This document shows positions 18,854 to 27,862 of a stretch of 64,000 nucleotides of DNA, in pieces. A program made the translations under genes and the position numbers. The stretch lies in assembly GCA_016296655.1 (NCBI GenBank), contig JAEDIW010000001.1, positions 62,001-126,000 of the forward strand, in the 5' to 3' direction. Source of the DNA: Treponema sp. Its GTDB lineage: Bacteria > Spirochaetota > Spirochaetia > Treponematales > Treponemataceae. How positions within the stretch are numbered: the stretch's first letter is position 1; each line of letters starts with the position of its first letter. The notes beneath the pieces were generated by a model. The model saw only the letters and a program-made list of their open reading frames with translations, made no database searches and was not told the origin of the DNA.

Positions 18854-19516
18854 ATGAATCTTAAGAAAGATTGCCACCCATACAAACTGATGGAATTTGC
18901 CTTTATTGCAGGATTTCTGCTCATTCCTCCCCTTTTTGCAAATCCAGTTTCTGACGTTCAGATAAAAAATCCTTTTTCATGGAACGTAATAATCTGCTTT
19001 TTGATTTCTGTAATTCTGTACATCCAGCATAAATTTGATAACCGTTCAGTCAAAAAAGAATCTGTTTTTTTACAAAATGTAATGAATTCTGCCTTTTTTT
19101 TTAAAACTTTTGGTTGCCTTGTAGTTACTTTTGCCTGTTTGAATTACCTTTGCCGGTCTTTCGGATGGAACAAAAATGGATTAGATGTTGATTTTTCTCA
19201 GTCAAATCCGTTTGCTATTCTGCTTACTTTTCTGTTTACATGTTTTTATGAAGAAATCGTCTACAGACTTTATTTTCCAGAATTTCTAAAAGAAATTTTT
19301 ACATTCAAAAATTCTGTTTTAATTTTGGAAATAATTCCTGTTGCAGTTTTTGCATTTTCCCATCGTTACATGGGCTGGGCTGCCGTTTTTAATGCTTTTG
19401 CAGCAGGATTTTTTTTGAGACGGACATTTTTGAAAACTCATTCAATTTTTACCTGTTTTGCCTGCCATTTTTTCTACAATGCGTTTGTATTTTTGCTGGC
19501 CTGTTTTATTCATTGA
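18854..19516 (+). CDS. CPBP-family intramembrane metalloprotease
   Basis: A polytopic membrane protein of about 220 residues from the ATG at 18854. An upstream in-frame ATG at 18797 overlaps the divergent PilZ gene and seems less likely; no clear ribosome site decides. The CPBP (CAAX protease and bacteriocin-processing) motifs are present: EEIVYR (EExxxR), FAFSHRYMG (FxxxH) and CHFFYNAF (HxxxN/D). Members cleave substrates within the membrane. Substrate unknown. Its 3' end overlaps the convergent DUF4340-like gene by 11 bp. Confidence 0.88.
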   Translation: MNLKKDCHPYKLMEFAFIAGFLLIPPLFANPVSDVQIKNPFSWNVIICFLISVILYIQHKFDNRSVKKESVFLQNVMNSAFFFKTFGCLVVTFACLNYLCRSFGWNKNGLDVDFSQSNPFAILLTFLFTCFYEEIVYRLYFPEFLKEIFTFKNSVLILEIIPVAVFAFSHRYMGWAAVFNAFAAGFFLRRTFLKTHSIFTCFACHFFYNAFVFLLACFIH

Positions 19517-20477
19517 TTTCTGCAAGTTCAAGAATCCTGCTGAATGTCCATTCGCTTAAACATACATTGTAATTTATGTGATGTTGTTCCAGTGGAAAAG
19601 AATAATTCAGTACAAAAGTATTTTTGTCTTTTTTTTCTGCATTTATGAAAATTTCTTTTGTATTTCCGAGTTCAACTTTGATTTGTGCTTTCAAAGGATT
19701 TTTTAGTGATTCTTCTTTTAGAGGTTCTTCCGAAGTCTGGTATTTTTGTTCAAGAAGATGACCGTGATGCAGTTGCAGCAGTTTTCTATAATTTTCCTGT
19801 GGAATTCTTTTTAGTTCCTGATTTTTTTCAGTTTGAATAAACAGACTGGCAGACTGAATGTCGTTTTCAGAAACAGTTCCAAAAATATTTTGTGGAATGA
19901 TATAAGGGTCTGCCCAAAAATCTGCGTCGGCATTTAAAAAAGGTGTAAGATTTTCATCCTGTAATTCAAAAACAGAAAAAGTGCTTGTTGAGCGCAGGTA
20001 AATCCTGTTTTCCCTTAGATTTTTGAGGTTAAAAAGAATTTCGCATAGAGTTTTGCCATCTGGTTCAATAAATTTCAGCGAAAAATCAGATGTTTTATTG
20101 TCAGAAAGCTCCATTTTTTTTATGCCATTTTGAGACTGCGAGATTTTATGAAATTCCTGAACTTTCCGGCAGTTTTCTAAAAATTTGCTTACAAGTTTTT
20201 TTTCAACAGGGAAAATATTTGAAAATTCTTCTTGCATGGAAGAATTCTGTGATTTTCCGAGCCATTTATCTTCAACTTTTTGAAAAAAAATCGAAGATCC
20301 TCCTTTTTTTTCAATAGAAAACTGAACGATGTTTTTGTATTTTGGATTTAAAATGGCTGTTTTTTGAATTTTTTCCTTATTTGTTGAATTAAAAAACGGC
20401 ATGAATGATGCTGCAAATAAAAGCATCAAAAGCAGCGAGGAAAGTGCAAGTTTTTTTTCAATTCGATTTATTTCCAT
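19506..20477 (-). CDS. DUF4340-like protein of a Gld-type ABC system
   Basis: A 323-residue protein with an N-terminal membrane anchor (LALSSLLLMLLFAASFMPFF) and a long extracytoplasmic part containing IVQFSIEKKG and FRIYLRSTS-like strand repeats (RENRIYLRSTSTFSVF). This matches the DUF4340 pattern, which commonly follows GldG-type ABC genes. It starts 16 bp after the permease gene and is the third gene of the ATPase-permease-DUF4340 operon. It probably works with the transporter on the outer face of the inner membrane. Domain assignment is from pattern and context, so it is moderately certain. Confidence 0.72.
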   Translation of the reverse strand: MEINRIEKKLALSSLLLMLLFAASFMPFFNSTNKEKIQKTAILNPKYKNIVQFSIEKKGGSSIFFQKVEDKWLGKSQNSSMQEEFSNIFPVEKKLVSKFLENCRKVQEFHKISQSQNGIKKMELSDNKTSDFSLKFIEPDGKTLCEILFNLKNLRENRIYLRSTSTFSVFELQDENLTPFLNADADFWADPYIIPQNIFGTVSENDIQSASLFIQTEKNQELKRIPQENYRKLLQLHHGHLLEQKYQTSEEPLKEESLKNPLKAQIKVELGNTKEIFINAEKKDKNTFVLNYSFPLEQHHINYNVCLSEWTFSRILELAEINE

Positions 20478-20493
20478 TTTTTTTTCCAGCTTT

Positions 20494-22806
20494 TTATTTT
20501 TCAGTATTTTTTGACTTAGTATTCCAGAATTTCCAAGATATGTTTTTCCGGCTTATATAAACGGCAAGCCTCAAAAAAATAAATGCAAGCGGAATGCAAG
20601 CTATGAAAATCAGAATAAAAACTGTTTGTATAGCCGAAAGTTTTTCCTGATTTATTTTGAAAATCTGATGACTGTCAGAACTTTTTGCAAGCAGCTGTGC
20701 AAGTTCAGATTCACCCCTTATCTGCAGAATAAAATTTGAAAGAACCTGAAGGTTTCTGTAGTCTCCCGTCTCTCCTCCTGCATAGCCTAAAAGCAGTGTA
20801 GATGCAAAATACTGATTTGACAAAACTGTTAAAAATGCATTTTCCGTTGAGCTTCCTGTAAAAATTCCCTGTGCTTTTCCATTCAGAACGGCAGCAACGG
20901 TAAAAGCTTGTTTTTTTTGTGCTGAAATGTTTTTGGCTGCTGTAAAAGGGTTTGTATCAACATATATTTCTTGTCCTGAATAAATCGGTTTTACGGATGT
21001 GCAGTCAGACTTGGTTTTTAAAATAGGTTTTATGTTTTCTTTTGAGAAAATCAGCGGAGACAGCCAGAACCCTGTCATTCCATTTGGTGCAAAATCCTGC
21101 CTGTCAAGATAAATCCAGTACGGATAGTCTAATTTTTGAGATTTGCTGTCATTTGAAATCATTGAAATTTTTACGCAGTCATTTCCAGCTATAAGTTCAT
21201 CGGAAAAATTAAAGCCGAATCCTGAAAGCATCTGCAGAAAAGGCGATTCTTCTTTTTTGACAGACCATGTTGCATTTATGTCGACAGAATATGGCGAAAC
21301 TGCTGCAAAAACTTTTCCGCCTTTTAATATGAAAGTTTCAACCGAAGCTGTCTGTTCTTCCGAAAATGCAGCAGAACCTAAAATTGCCATTGGAATTGAA
21401 GTATCAGCTGAATCCAAAAATCCTGATGAAAAATTTAAATCCTCAGGCGTTAAAACTAGGCATTTAAGGCCTTGTGCAGAAAGCCATGGAACTATATATG
21501 AAAAATCTTTGGAAAAATCCATATTACTTCCATTTACAAGATAGACAAATCGTTCTTTACCTGTCAAAAGTTTGAGAATCTGACAGTCTAAGTCGTATTC
21601 CAGTGTATCATCGCTTAAAACAAACGGTATTGCAGCTTTTTCGTCCAGATATTCAATAACGATTGCCGAATAAATTTCTGTAAACTGCTGTTCATTGTTT
21701 TTTATAATTTTTATCTGCTGTGGCTGAATTCCTAAGGTGTTTAGCCTTTTTGTTTCAATTTCTTTCAGATTTTTAGAGCTTTTTGAGTTTTCATCAAATT
21801 TTATGGTTGTTATAGTGATATTTTTTGAAAGTTTTCCGTATTCATTCAAAAAATCTTCAATGTTTTTTACCTGAGGATAAAGTGATTTTAACGTTTTGGT
21901 CTGATAAAAGGTAATCCTAATCTTTTCATGAGCGTTAAACTCTGTCTGGCTGTTTTTCAGGTTGTCAGAAATCAATTTTTTTGAATAGCTGGAAACTGTG
22001 TAGCGCTTATTTTTTGTAAGGTCAAATCTTTTAAAAAAACGCATGGAATTTGCAAACAAGGCTGTACAAAAAATCAGAAAAATCACGGTTAATTTTCCTA
22101 AATTTTTACATCCTTTCCTTTTTTCAATGAGGATTGCACTGAGCGTACAGAAAAAAATTATTGAAATTACAAAAAATAAAAATTCTCTGGTATCAAAAAT
22201 GCCTTTTTGTGCGCTGTCAAAATGCCATTTGAAACTAAAAAAATGCACAAAAGCAGCCAGCAAATTTGAAGTTTCAACATAAAAAAGCAGGCTGTGAATT
22301 GAAGCTGTTATGGCTAGACAAACAAAGGAAACTGCCACATAAGCATGTTTTATAAGCACAAAAATGAAATTTGAAAATGCAGCAGAGGCAAATGCATAAA
22401 AGCTCAGAATGAAAAATCCTGTAAAAATCTGACCAAAGTCAACAAAAGTAAAAAAATTAAGGGAAATGGCAAAAACAATTACAGGCAGCAACATCAGAAG
22501 CAAGGCAATGCAGCATGAAATCCATCTGCAGAAAACAATGTTAATTGTTGAAACTGGAAGCGAATTTTCAAAGCCTGAATCAAATTTTGTACATAAAAGA
22601 GGAATAATCAGTACAAAAATATATGGAATTATTGAAAATAAATTTTCAAGCTGTATAAATTCTGCTCCCCTTATAAAAAATTTTGAAGCAACAAAAAAAT
22701 ATGCTGTCGAAAAAACTGTCAGAATTATTGCACAGACATAAAATTGAGGATAAATCAAAAATGAGAAAATATTTCTTTTTATTAAAACTAAACTTGAATT
22801 TTTCAT
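20494..22806 (-). CDS. ABC transporter permease fused to GldG-like domain
   Basis: A 770-residue protein. Residues ~1-245 contain about six to seven membrane helices of an ABC-2 permease (GldF-like). After the next helix, the sequence DLTKNKRYTVSSYSKKL opens the extracytoplasmic GldG/ABC-auxiliary domain (about 265-720; IPFVLSDDTLEYDLDCQILK, then a Rossmann-like stretch). A final helix (IQTVFILIFIACIPLAFIFL) and a short cytoplasmic tail end it. GldF and GldG are often separate; here they are one polypeptide. With the ATPase upstream and the DUF4340-like gene downstream it forms a complete exporter-type complex. In Bacteroidetes homologues take part in gliding; the role in spirochaetes is unclear. 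Confidence 0.82.
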   Translation of the reverse strand: MKNSSLVLIKRNIFSFLIYPQFYVCAIILTVFSTAYFFVASKFFIRGAEFIQLENLFSIIPYIFVLIIPLLCTKFDSGFENSLPVSTINIVFCRWISCCIALLLMLLPVIVFAISLNFFTFVDFGQIFTGFFILSFYAFASAAFSNFIFVLIKHAYVAVSFVCLAITASIHSLLFYVETSNLLAAFVHFFSFKWHFDSAQKGIFDTREFLFFVISIIFFCTLSAILIEKRKGCKNLGKLTVIFLIFCTALFANSMRFFKRFDLTKNKRYTVSSYSKKLISDNLKNSQTEFNAHEKIRITFYQTKTLKSLYPQVKNIEDFLNEYGKLSKNITITTIKFDENSKSSKNLKEIETKRLNTLGIQPQQIKIIKNNEQQFTEIYSAIVIEYLDEKAAIPFVLSDDTLEYDLDCQILKLLTGKERFVYLVNGSNMDFSKDFSYIVPWLSAQGLKCLVLTPEDLNFSSGFLDSADTSIPMAILGSAAFSEEQTASVETFILKGGKVFAAVSPYSVDINATWSVKKEESPFLQMLSGFGFNFSDELIAGNDCVKISMISNDSKSQKLDYPYWIYLDRQDFAPNGMTGFWLSPLIFSKENIKPILKTKSDCTSVKPIYSGQEIYVDTNPFTAAKNISAQKKQAFTVAAVLNGKAQGIFTGSSTENAFLTVLSNQYFASTLLLGYAGGETGDYRNLQVLSNFILQIRGESELAQLLAKSSDSHQIFKINQEKLSAIQTVFILIFIACIPLAFIFLRLAVYISRKNISWKFWNTKSKNTEK

Positions 22807-22891
22807 TTTTTTCCGTTACTGCGCCATGAAAAATCACAGCAAATTTCTAGAGATGTGCTGATTAACTCCAGAAGCGATTTCTGGCACTGCC

Positions 22892-23707
22892 CTATAACAG
22901 CCTTTGATTTTTTTCCTGAAATTGCAGGTTTTTAGAATTTTCTTTTAATTTTATAAAAGCCTGTTCCAGTGTTTTTTCTCCTGTAAATTCCAGAATTTCT
23001 TTTTGACTGCCCTGGCAGACCAATTTTCCATTAATCAGAATTCCTATTTTTGAACAAAGCTGTTCAACTTCGCTCATATTATGCGAAGAAATAAAAATTG
23101 TTTTTTCAGCAGACAGTTTTTTCAGAATATATCTTATTTTATGAGCCTGCATCACATCCAGCGCACTTGTCGGTTCATCAAGCACAAGAACTGGAGGATT
23201 ATGCACTAATGCAAGCGCTAGGGAAAGTCGCTGCCGTTCACCTTTTGAAAGAATTTTTACTTTTTTGGTAAAAATTTCAGGAAGTTCAAACAATTGTGCA
23301 GTTTCTTTCAGTCTGCCGGCATTTTTTATTTCCATTGCTTCTGCATGAAATTTAAAAGCTTCAAAAACTGTAAGGGCTTTGTCAACAAGAGGCTCTTCTG
23401 GCATATAACCGATGAGTTTTTTTATTTCTGATGCATTTTTTTCAGTATCCAATGCATTTTCCATGTTGTCATCTGGCGAAATGAAGATTTTTCCTGAAGT
23501 TGGATAAAAAAATGCACACACAGCTTTCAATACGGTAGATTTTCCGGCACCGTTTAAACCTAAAAGTCCTGTTATTTGGCAACTTGCTGCGGTAAAGCAG
23601 ACGTCATCAACGCAAAAACCTGCAGGTTCAGAACTTCCAGCCGAAAAAAATGAGGATTTTAAAGATTTTGAAGAATACGATTTTGAAAAATGTTCAAGCT
23701 TTATCAA
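22892..23707 (-). CDS. ABC transporter ATP-binding protein (GldA-like)
   Basis: A 271-residue nucleotide-binding subunit. It has Walker A GLNGAGKST, Q-loop region IGYMPEEPL, signature LSKGERQRLSLA, Walker B VLVLDEPTSALD and the H-loop ISSHNMSEVE. The signature reads LSKGE rather than LSGGQ, as in many drug- and Gld-type exporters. It is first in the operon, 85 bp before the fused permease, and would power that complex. A GSSEPAGF insertion near residue 27 is unusual. Confidence 0.92.
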   Translation of the reverse strand: MIKLEHFSKSYSSKSLKSSFFSAGSSEPAGFCVDDVCFTAASCQITGLLGLNGAGKSTVLKAVCAFFYPTSGKIFISPDDNMENALDTEKNASEIKKLIGYMPEEPLVDKALTVFEAFKFHAEAMEIKNAGRLKETAQLFELPEIFTKKVKILSKGERQRLSLALALVHNPPVLVLDEPTSALDVMQAHKIRYILKKLSAEKTIFISSHNMSEVEQLCSKIGILINGKLVCQGSQKEILEFTGEKTLEQAFIKLKENSKNLQFQEKNQRLL

Positions 23708-23818
23708 AATTTTACCTGAAAATCAATTTTTCCAAAGATGCTTTTTTAGTCCTGCACATCAAGCTTTGCACATTCGCCAGCAAGGATAAAAAATTCATCT
23801 TTAGGGGAATATTAAAAA

Positions 23819-24745
23819 TCAGTCAACGTATGGTATGTCAAATTTCATTCGGTCTTTTGTTAGTTCTGCATCAGGAAAAACTTCCTGTGCTTCTTTTAGA
23901 AGACCTTCCAAATCTTTGTCTGTATACCGCGGACTGTAATGAATCAGAGCCATTCTTTTAGAACCTGAGTCTTTTGCAATTGTTGCTGCCTGCCTGGCTG
24001 TCATGTGTTTTTTTTCTTTTGCCTGATCTGCAACATCATCCATGAACATTCCTTCACAAATCAACAGGTCAGAACCATATACTTCCTTTGCAATTGAAGG
24101 AAGGTACAAAGTGTCGGTTACATAGCTGAACTTTCTGCCGCTACGCTTTTCACCCATCACTTGTTCTGGTGTTACAGTTGTGCCGTCGCTTGCTTCTACA
24201 CATTGGCCGGACTGAAGTTTTGACCATAAAGGACCACACGGAACATTCAAGGCTCTTGCTTTTTCAGGGTTGAATTCCCCAGGTCTATCCAATTCTTCAA
24301 GAGTATAGCCTACGCAGGTTTTTGTATGCTGCAGAGGAAATGCCCGTACATAAAATCCATCTCCTTCATAAACTACGTCTGGAGCCGTAATTTCTTTTAC
24401 AATTATAGGATAATTTATGTACATATCCAGAACTTTTCTGCTGGTTTCAATGTATTCTGCAATTCTTGGGGGACCAAAAATGTAAAGAGGTTCGGTTCTG
24501 TCCACTTGCGAAGAAAGCATGAGAATTCCTGGAAGACCTGTAACATGGTCTGCATGTGTGTGTGAAACAAAAATTGCATTGATTTTTTTCCATTTAAGAT
24601 TCAGGCGGCGCAAAGAAACCTGAGTTCCTTCTCCACCATCAAAAAGAAAAAGATCCCCTTCCCGTCTCAGTAGAACAGAAGTTAAATGACGGTAAGGCAG
24701 AGGCATCATTCCGCTGCAACCTAAAACGAACGCTTCCATATTCAT
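23819..24745 (-). CDS. rnz: Ribonuclease Z
   Basis: A 308-residue metallo-beta-lactamase-fold nuclease that trims the 3' ends of pre-tRNAs. The zinc motif is SHTHADHVTGLPG (HxHxDH). Other family motifs are VLGCSGMMPLPYRHLTSVLL, FDGGEGTQ, YVTDT and the C-terminal LIHYSPRY. Since none of the tRNAs here encodes CCA, the enzyme should be needed for their maturation. An alternative ATG lies 6 bp inside. It is divergent from metQ. Confidence 0.95.
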   Translation of the reverse strand: MNMEAFVLGCSGMMPLPYRHLTSVLLRREGDLFLFDGGEGTQVSLRRLNLKWKKINAIFVSHTHADHVTGLPGILMLSSQVDRTEPLYIFGPPRIAEYIETSRKVLDMYINYPIIVKEITAPDVVYEGDGFYVRAFPLQHTKTCVGYTLEELDRPGEFNPEKARALNVPCGPLWSKLQSGQCVEASDGTTVTPEQVMGEKRSGRKFSYVTDTLYLPSIAKEVYGSDLLICEGMFMDDVADQAKEKKHMTARQAATIAKDSGSKRMALIHYSPRYTDKDLEGLLKEAQEVFPDAELTKDRMKFDIPYVD

Positions 24746-24903
24746 GAAAACTACTTTACAGTAAAAACTCTTTTTTTACAATAAAAGCATATTATAGTTT
24801 TTTCCTATAATTCTGAATAAAAAAATAGTATATGAAAACCTATTGCCTAGCTGTTTTATTGGTGATATTTTCAGCTTATAACAGTTTACGAATCGGAGGG
24901 TTT

Positions 24904-25704
24904 ATGAAAAAATTATTGATTTCTGCTGTTGCATTGCTTGCCGCAGCTGCACTTTTTGCTGGTGGAAAAAAAGAAAAAGATTCCAAAACTATTACAGTTG
25001 GGGCAACTCCAGAACCTCATGCTGCTATTTTGAATCTTGTTGTTGAAGATTTGGCAAAAGAAGGCTACACATTGAAAGTTGTTGAATTTACAGATTATGT
25101 AACTCCAAACGAAGCCGTTGAATCAGGTCAGATTGATGCCAATTATTTCCAGCACATTCCATACATGGATTCTTTCAACAAGGAAAAAGGTTACCATCTT
25201 GTAAATGTAGCAGGCATCCATGTTGAACCACTTGCCGTATATTCAAAAAAATATACAAAACTTTCAGATTTGCCAGATGGCGCAACAATTGCAATTCCAA
25301 ACGATCCTACAAATGAAGGTCGCGCATTGCTTTTGCTTCAGTCAGCAGGTTTAATCAAACTTGATTCAAATGCAGGTCTCACTGCTGTTCCTCTTGACAT
25401 AAAGGAAAACAGTAAAAAATTCCAGTTCCGCGAAATTGAAGCTGCATCACTTCCAAGAACTCTTGATGATTTCGATGCTTCTGTAATAAACGGAAATTAT
25501 GCAATTCCTGCAGGACTTACAGCTTCAAAAGACGGTTTGTTTGTAGAAGGAAAGAATTCTCCTTATGTAAACATTCTTACAGTAAAAGCTGGCAATGAAA
25601 AATCCCCTGCTGTTCAGGCACTTATCAAAGCTTTGCAGAGTCAGAAAGTAAAAGACTTTATCAGCAAAACTTATCCTAACGGCGAAGTTGTTGCAGTATT
25701 CTAA
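24904..25704 (+). CDS. metQ: MetQ/NlpA-family methionine-binding protein without lipobox
   Basis: A 266-residue solute-binding protein. I start at the ATG at 24904, which follows a GGAGGG ribosome site and begins a signal peptide (KKLLISAVALLAAAALFAGG); an earlier in-frame ATG at 24832 lacks this. The mature part has the family motifs VGATPEPHAAIL, QIDANYFQHIPYMD, AIPNDPTNEGRALLLLQ and FDASVINGNYA. NlpA-family proteins are normally lipoproteins, but there is no Cys at the expected lipidation point (LFAGGKKEK). No metN or metI genes are adjacent. I see no SAM riboswitch upstream. Confidence 0.92.
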   Translation: MKKLLISAVALLAAAALFAGGKKEKDSKTITVGATPEPHAAILNLVVEDLAKEGYTLKVVEFTDYVTPNEAVESGQIDANYFQHIPYMDSFNKEKGYHLVNVAGIHVEPLAVYSKKYTKLSDLPDGATIAIPNDPTNEGRALLLLQSAGLIKLDSNAGLTAVPLDIKENSKKFQFREIEAASLPRTLDDFDASVINGNYAIPAGLTASKDGLFVEGKNSPYVNILTVKAGNEKSPAVQALIKALQSQKVKDFISKTYPNGEVVAVF

Positions 25705-25735
25705 GGAATCACTGAATGTAGCAAATTGTCCGTAA

Positions 25736-25803
25736 GTCAATGACTTGGGGCAATTTGCCGGGAAGTGCTGAGTAATCGGTTCAAGTGTTAATCAGCATTT
25801 CGT
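25736..25803 (+). repeat. Post-gene element, family D copy 2
   Basis: AGTCAATGACTTGGGGCAAT with GCCGGGAAGTGC and TGTTAATCA matches the element after the pectinesterase gene (13346-13397). A 10-bp stem (GAAGTGCTGA with TCAGCATTTC) closes it, and GCAAATTG/CAATTTGC pair around its first half. Confidence 0.5.
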
Positions 25804-25843
25804 CAAGCCATAAATCAAATAAAAAAAATATCTAAAAATAGAA

Positions 25844-25912
25844 AGCTGACTGAAAATTTCAGGATTATACCAAAACGGCAAAACTCGAAATTTTCAGCCA
25901 GCTGTTTTTTTT
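25844..25912 (+). terminator. Terminator downstream of metQ
   Basis: A 17-bp stem with one mismatch (25844-25860 with 25887-25903), a 26-base loop and a run of eight T (25905-25912). It probably ends the metQ transcript. Confidence 0.85.
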
Positions 25913-25990
25913 ATGACAGGTTTTTATTTACAGACTTTATTTGCAGATTTTGACAACTGTTTTCCAATTTTTTAGTTCCTTTCCAAAAAA

Positions 25991-26698
25991 CTAAAAACTA
26001 TATGCAATTCCTGCTGAAAATTTCATTTCAAAACCGCCACTTTTATTGTCATACAATAAAATTTCATTTAAATTTGAGTAATGATTTCTTGCTTTCCATT
26101 TGGTTGTTACTTTTGTTATGCCGCCAAGTCCATATTTCAAGGCTGCTGAACTGTAAAATTCCAGATTTGAATTTATTTTCTTTCTAAAGTCAGCCTCAAT
26201 TCCGGCATTATTTTCCCAAATTTTATAGTCAACAGAATATTTTTCGCCTGAAAACATAAAATCAGGACTTGAAAGCGTAATGTAATTGGTTCCAAAAATT
26301 CCCATTAGCGAAAAATATGAATATTTGTCTAAATAAAAGGTTTTTCCAAACCCTGCATCGCCAAAAAGAGTCTTTCCCTGGTTTCTTTTTCCTTCTTTGT
26401 TTTCATAATTAGAATCAGCAAAACAAATCCCTGCCGAAATTTTAAAAGTCCAGTTTTCATCAGAAAAAACAGAAACATATCCGGCTTCTCCGCCATACGA
26501 AAAAATCGTAAATTTGTCCATTTTAGAATTTATTGCAATAGTTTTGAAAACAGGAGCAAAGACAATGCTTTTTTTGCCAGCATCAGTTTCAGATTCAGAA
26601 AAAACAGCATTTTTTTCAGTTTGATTAAGGCCGAGTGCAAAAGCTTCTGTTATCAAAAGAGCAGATAAAATAACTGAAATTTTGAATAAATTTTTCAT
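25991..26698 (-). CDS. Exported beta-barrel-like hypothetical protein
   Basis: A 235-residue protein with a signal peptide (FKISVILSALLITEAFALG). The mature sequence alternates short amphipathic strands rich in Tyr, Phe and Gly (YVSVFSDENWTFKISAGICF; FEMKFSAGIAYSF) and ends in a C-terminal Phe, both typical of small outer-membrane barrels. No family is recognised. It follows another barrel-like gene by 21 bp, so the two are probably co-transcribed and may have related roles. Confidence 0.72.
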   Translation of the reverse strand: MKNLFKISVILSALLITEAFALGLNQTEKNAVFSESETDAGKKSIVFAPVFKTIAINSKMDKFTIFSYGGEAGYVSVFSDENWTFKISAGICFADSNYENKEGKRNQGKTLFGDAGFGKTFYLDKYSYFSLMGIFGTNYITLSSPDFMFSGEKYSVDYKIWENNAGIEADFRKKINSNLEFYSSAALKYGLGGITKVTTKWKARNHYSNLNEILLYDNKSGGFEMKFSAGIAYSF

Positions 26699-26719
26699 TG
26701 TATACCGCCTTTTTCCGAG

Positions 26720-27709
26720 CTACAGTTTTATTACTGCAGAAACTGAATATTCTGTATAACGGCTGTCCGAACCGTCAGAATCTTCATAAATCGATTTTTT
26801 ATAGGAATCTGAAGAACTATTTTTTACGTAACGGTTTCCTTTCATTTCCTTTGTTGTCAAAAATGTACAGTCAAATTTTACAAAAATCTTTTCAGAGCAT
26901 TTGTGCAGATAAAATAAATTCAGTTTATAAGCAGAAAAGTATCCGTCCGTAAAATTTTTCATTTTTTTTCCGGTGAGTATATGATCGTCAATACCGTAAG
27001 CAAAAGCGTAAGGAGAAACAAATCCATATACACCGATTACAGTTCTGTTAATCGGAAAAGCCTTTATTCCAAGACCAGCCCAGGCATATAAGTCATATCT
27101 CGTATAGGTAATTACCTTGCCATCAAAATTTATCTTTGTTGAGTTATCTGAATGGAAAGGATAATATGATAAAGAATTTCCGCCATTTGGATTACCATAA
27201 AATGCAGTTCCGTCATATCCTTCAAAGGAAAGACTTTCAAAATCGAAAGCCAATGTAGGCAGAATATTCAAAAATTCATTTCTAAAAATAACCGTTGAAA
27301 AAGAGCCTCCTGTACCATAACCTTTTTTCAGTTTATTGTCATGAAACGAATAATTTGTCTTAATCGACGAATTTCCTGTATTATAGCCATAATCCTGCAA
27401 CCAGTCGCTGTCTTCAAGAGTTCCGCATTTACCTGGAAAATATACTTTAAAATAGAGGTTTGCTTCTGCCCCATTCCAGCTTTTGTTTCCGCGAAGCCCC
27501 GCAAAAAATAAAGGCTTTGTCTCCCATTCAAGATAACTTAAATGATAGCGGGAACTGTCTTTAGAATTTCTTGCATAAACATATTCACCGACTTTTCCAT
27601 TTCTAAGCCCTGCAAAAGGCTCAATCGAAAATCCTGAATTTTTCGTTTGAACTGCAAAAACATTACACAGACAAAATAAAACGGCAAATGCCAAAACATT
27701 TTTTTTCAT
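26720..27709 (-). CDS. Exported beta-barrel-like hypothetical protein
   Basis: The start is set at the ATG at 27709, which gives a signal peptide (NVLAFAVLFCLCNVFAVQ); an ATG 24 bp upstream does not. The 329-residue product is rich in aromatic residues and Gly/Asn/Ser turns and consists of predicted strands, as in outer-membrane barrels. Segments such as FAGLRGNKSWNGAEANLYF and KLNLFYLHKCSEKIFVKFD read as strand-turn-strand. It precedes the smaller barrel gene in the same direction. No function can be assigned. Confidence 0.72.
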   Translation of the reverse strand: MKKNVLAFAVLFCLCNVFAVQTKNSGFSIEPFAGLRNGKVGEYVYARNSKDSSRYHLSYLEWETKPLFFAGLRGNKSWNGAEANLYFKVYFPGKCGTLEDSDWLQDYGYNTGNSSIKTNYSFHDNKLKKGYGTGGSFSTVIFRNEFLNILPTLAFDFESLSFEGYDGTAFYGNPNGGNSLSYYPFHSDNSTKINFDGKVITYTRYDLYAWAGLGIKAFPINRTVIGVYGFVSPYAFAYGIDDHILTGKKMKNFTDGYFSAYKLNLFYLHKCSEKIFVKFDCTFLTTKEMKGNRYVKNSSSDSYKKSIYEDSDGSDSRYTEYSVSAVIKL

Positions 27710-27765
27710 AAACGAATCCTGAAAATAAATCACTTTTATAATAAATATTATAATATATCTTTTTT

Positions 27766-27862
27766 GGACGGCAGGCTTTGGAATAATCCAGCTGTTCGCG
27801 GCTCGGCTGTTCGCCTCGGCCAGCTTTGCTGTCTGCTACGCACCGCTACCATCTGGCGTAGG
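27766..27862 (-). repeat. Possible degenerate family A element
   Basis: A GC-rich patch whose minus strand reads GCGAACAGCTGGATTATTCC, then AAAGCCTGCCGTCC, resembling the end of family A copies. It lacks the terminal T-run hairpin. The 3' end of the YkgJ-like gene runs into it. Confidence 0.35.

Noticed and set aside
18797..18924. Overlapping long starts of the divergent PilZ and CPBP genes
   Set aside because: The PilZ gene has a GGAG-preceded TTG at 18822 that gives a clean membrane anchor, so the 128-bp overlap is unnecessary.
24746..24903. SAM riboswitch upstream of metQ
   Set aside because: I looked for the conserved SAM-I core and did not see it; the region is short and AT-rich.
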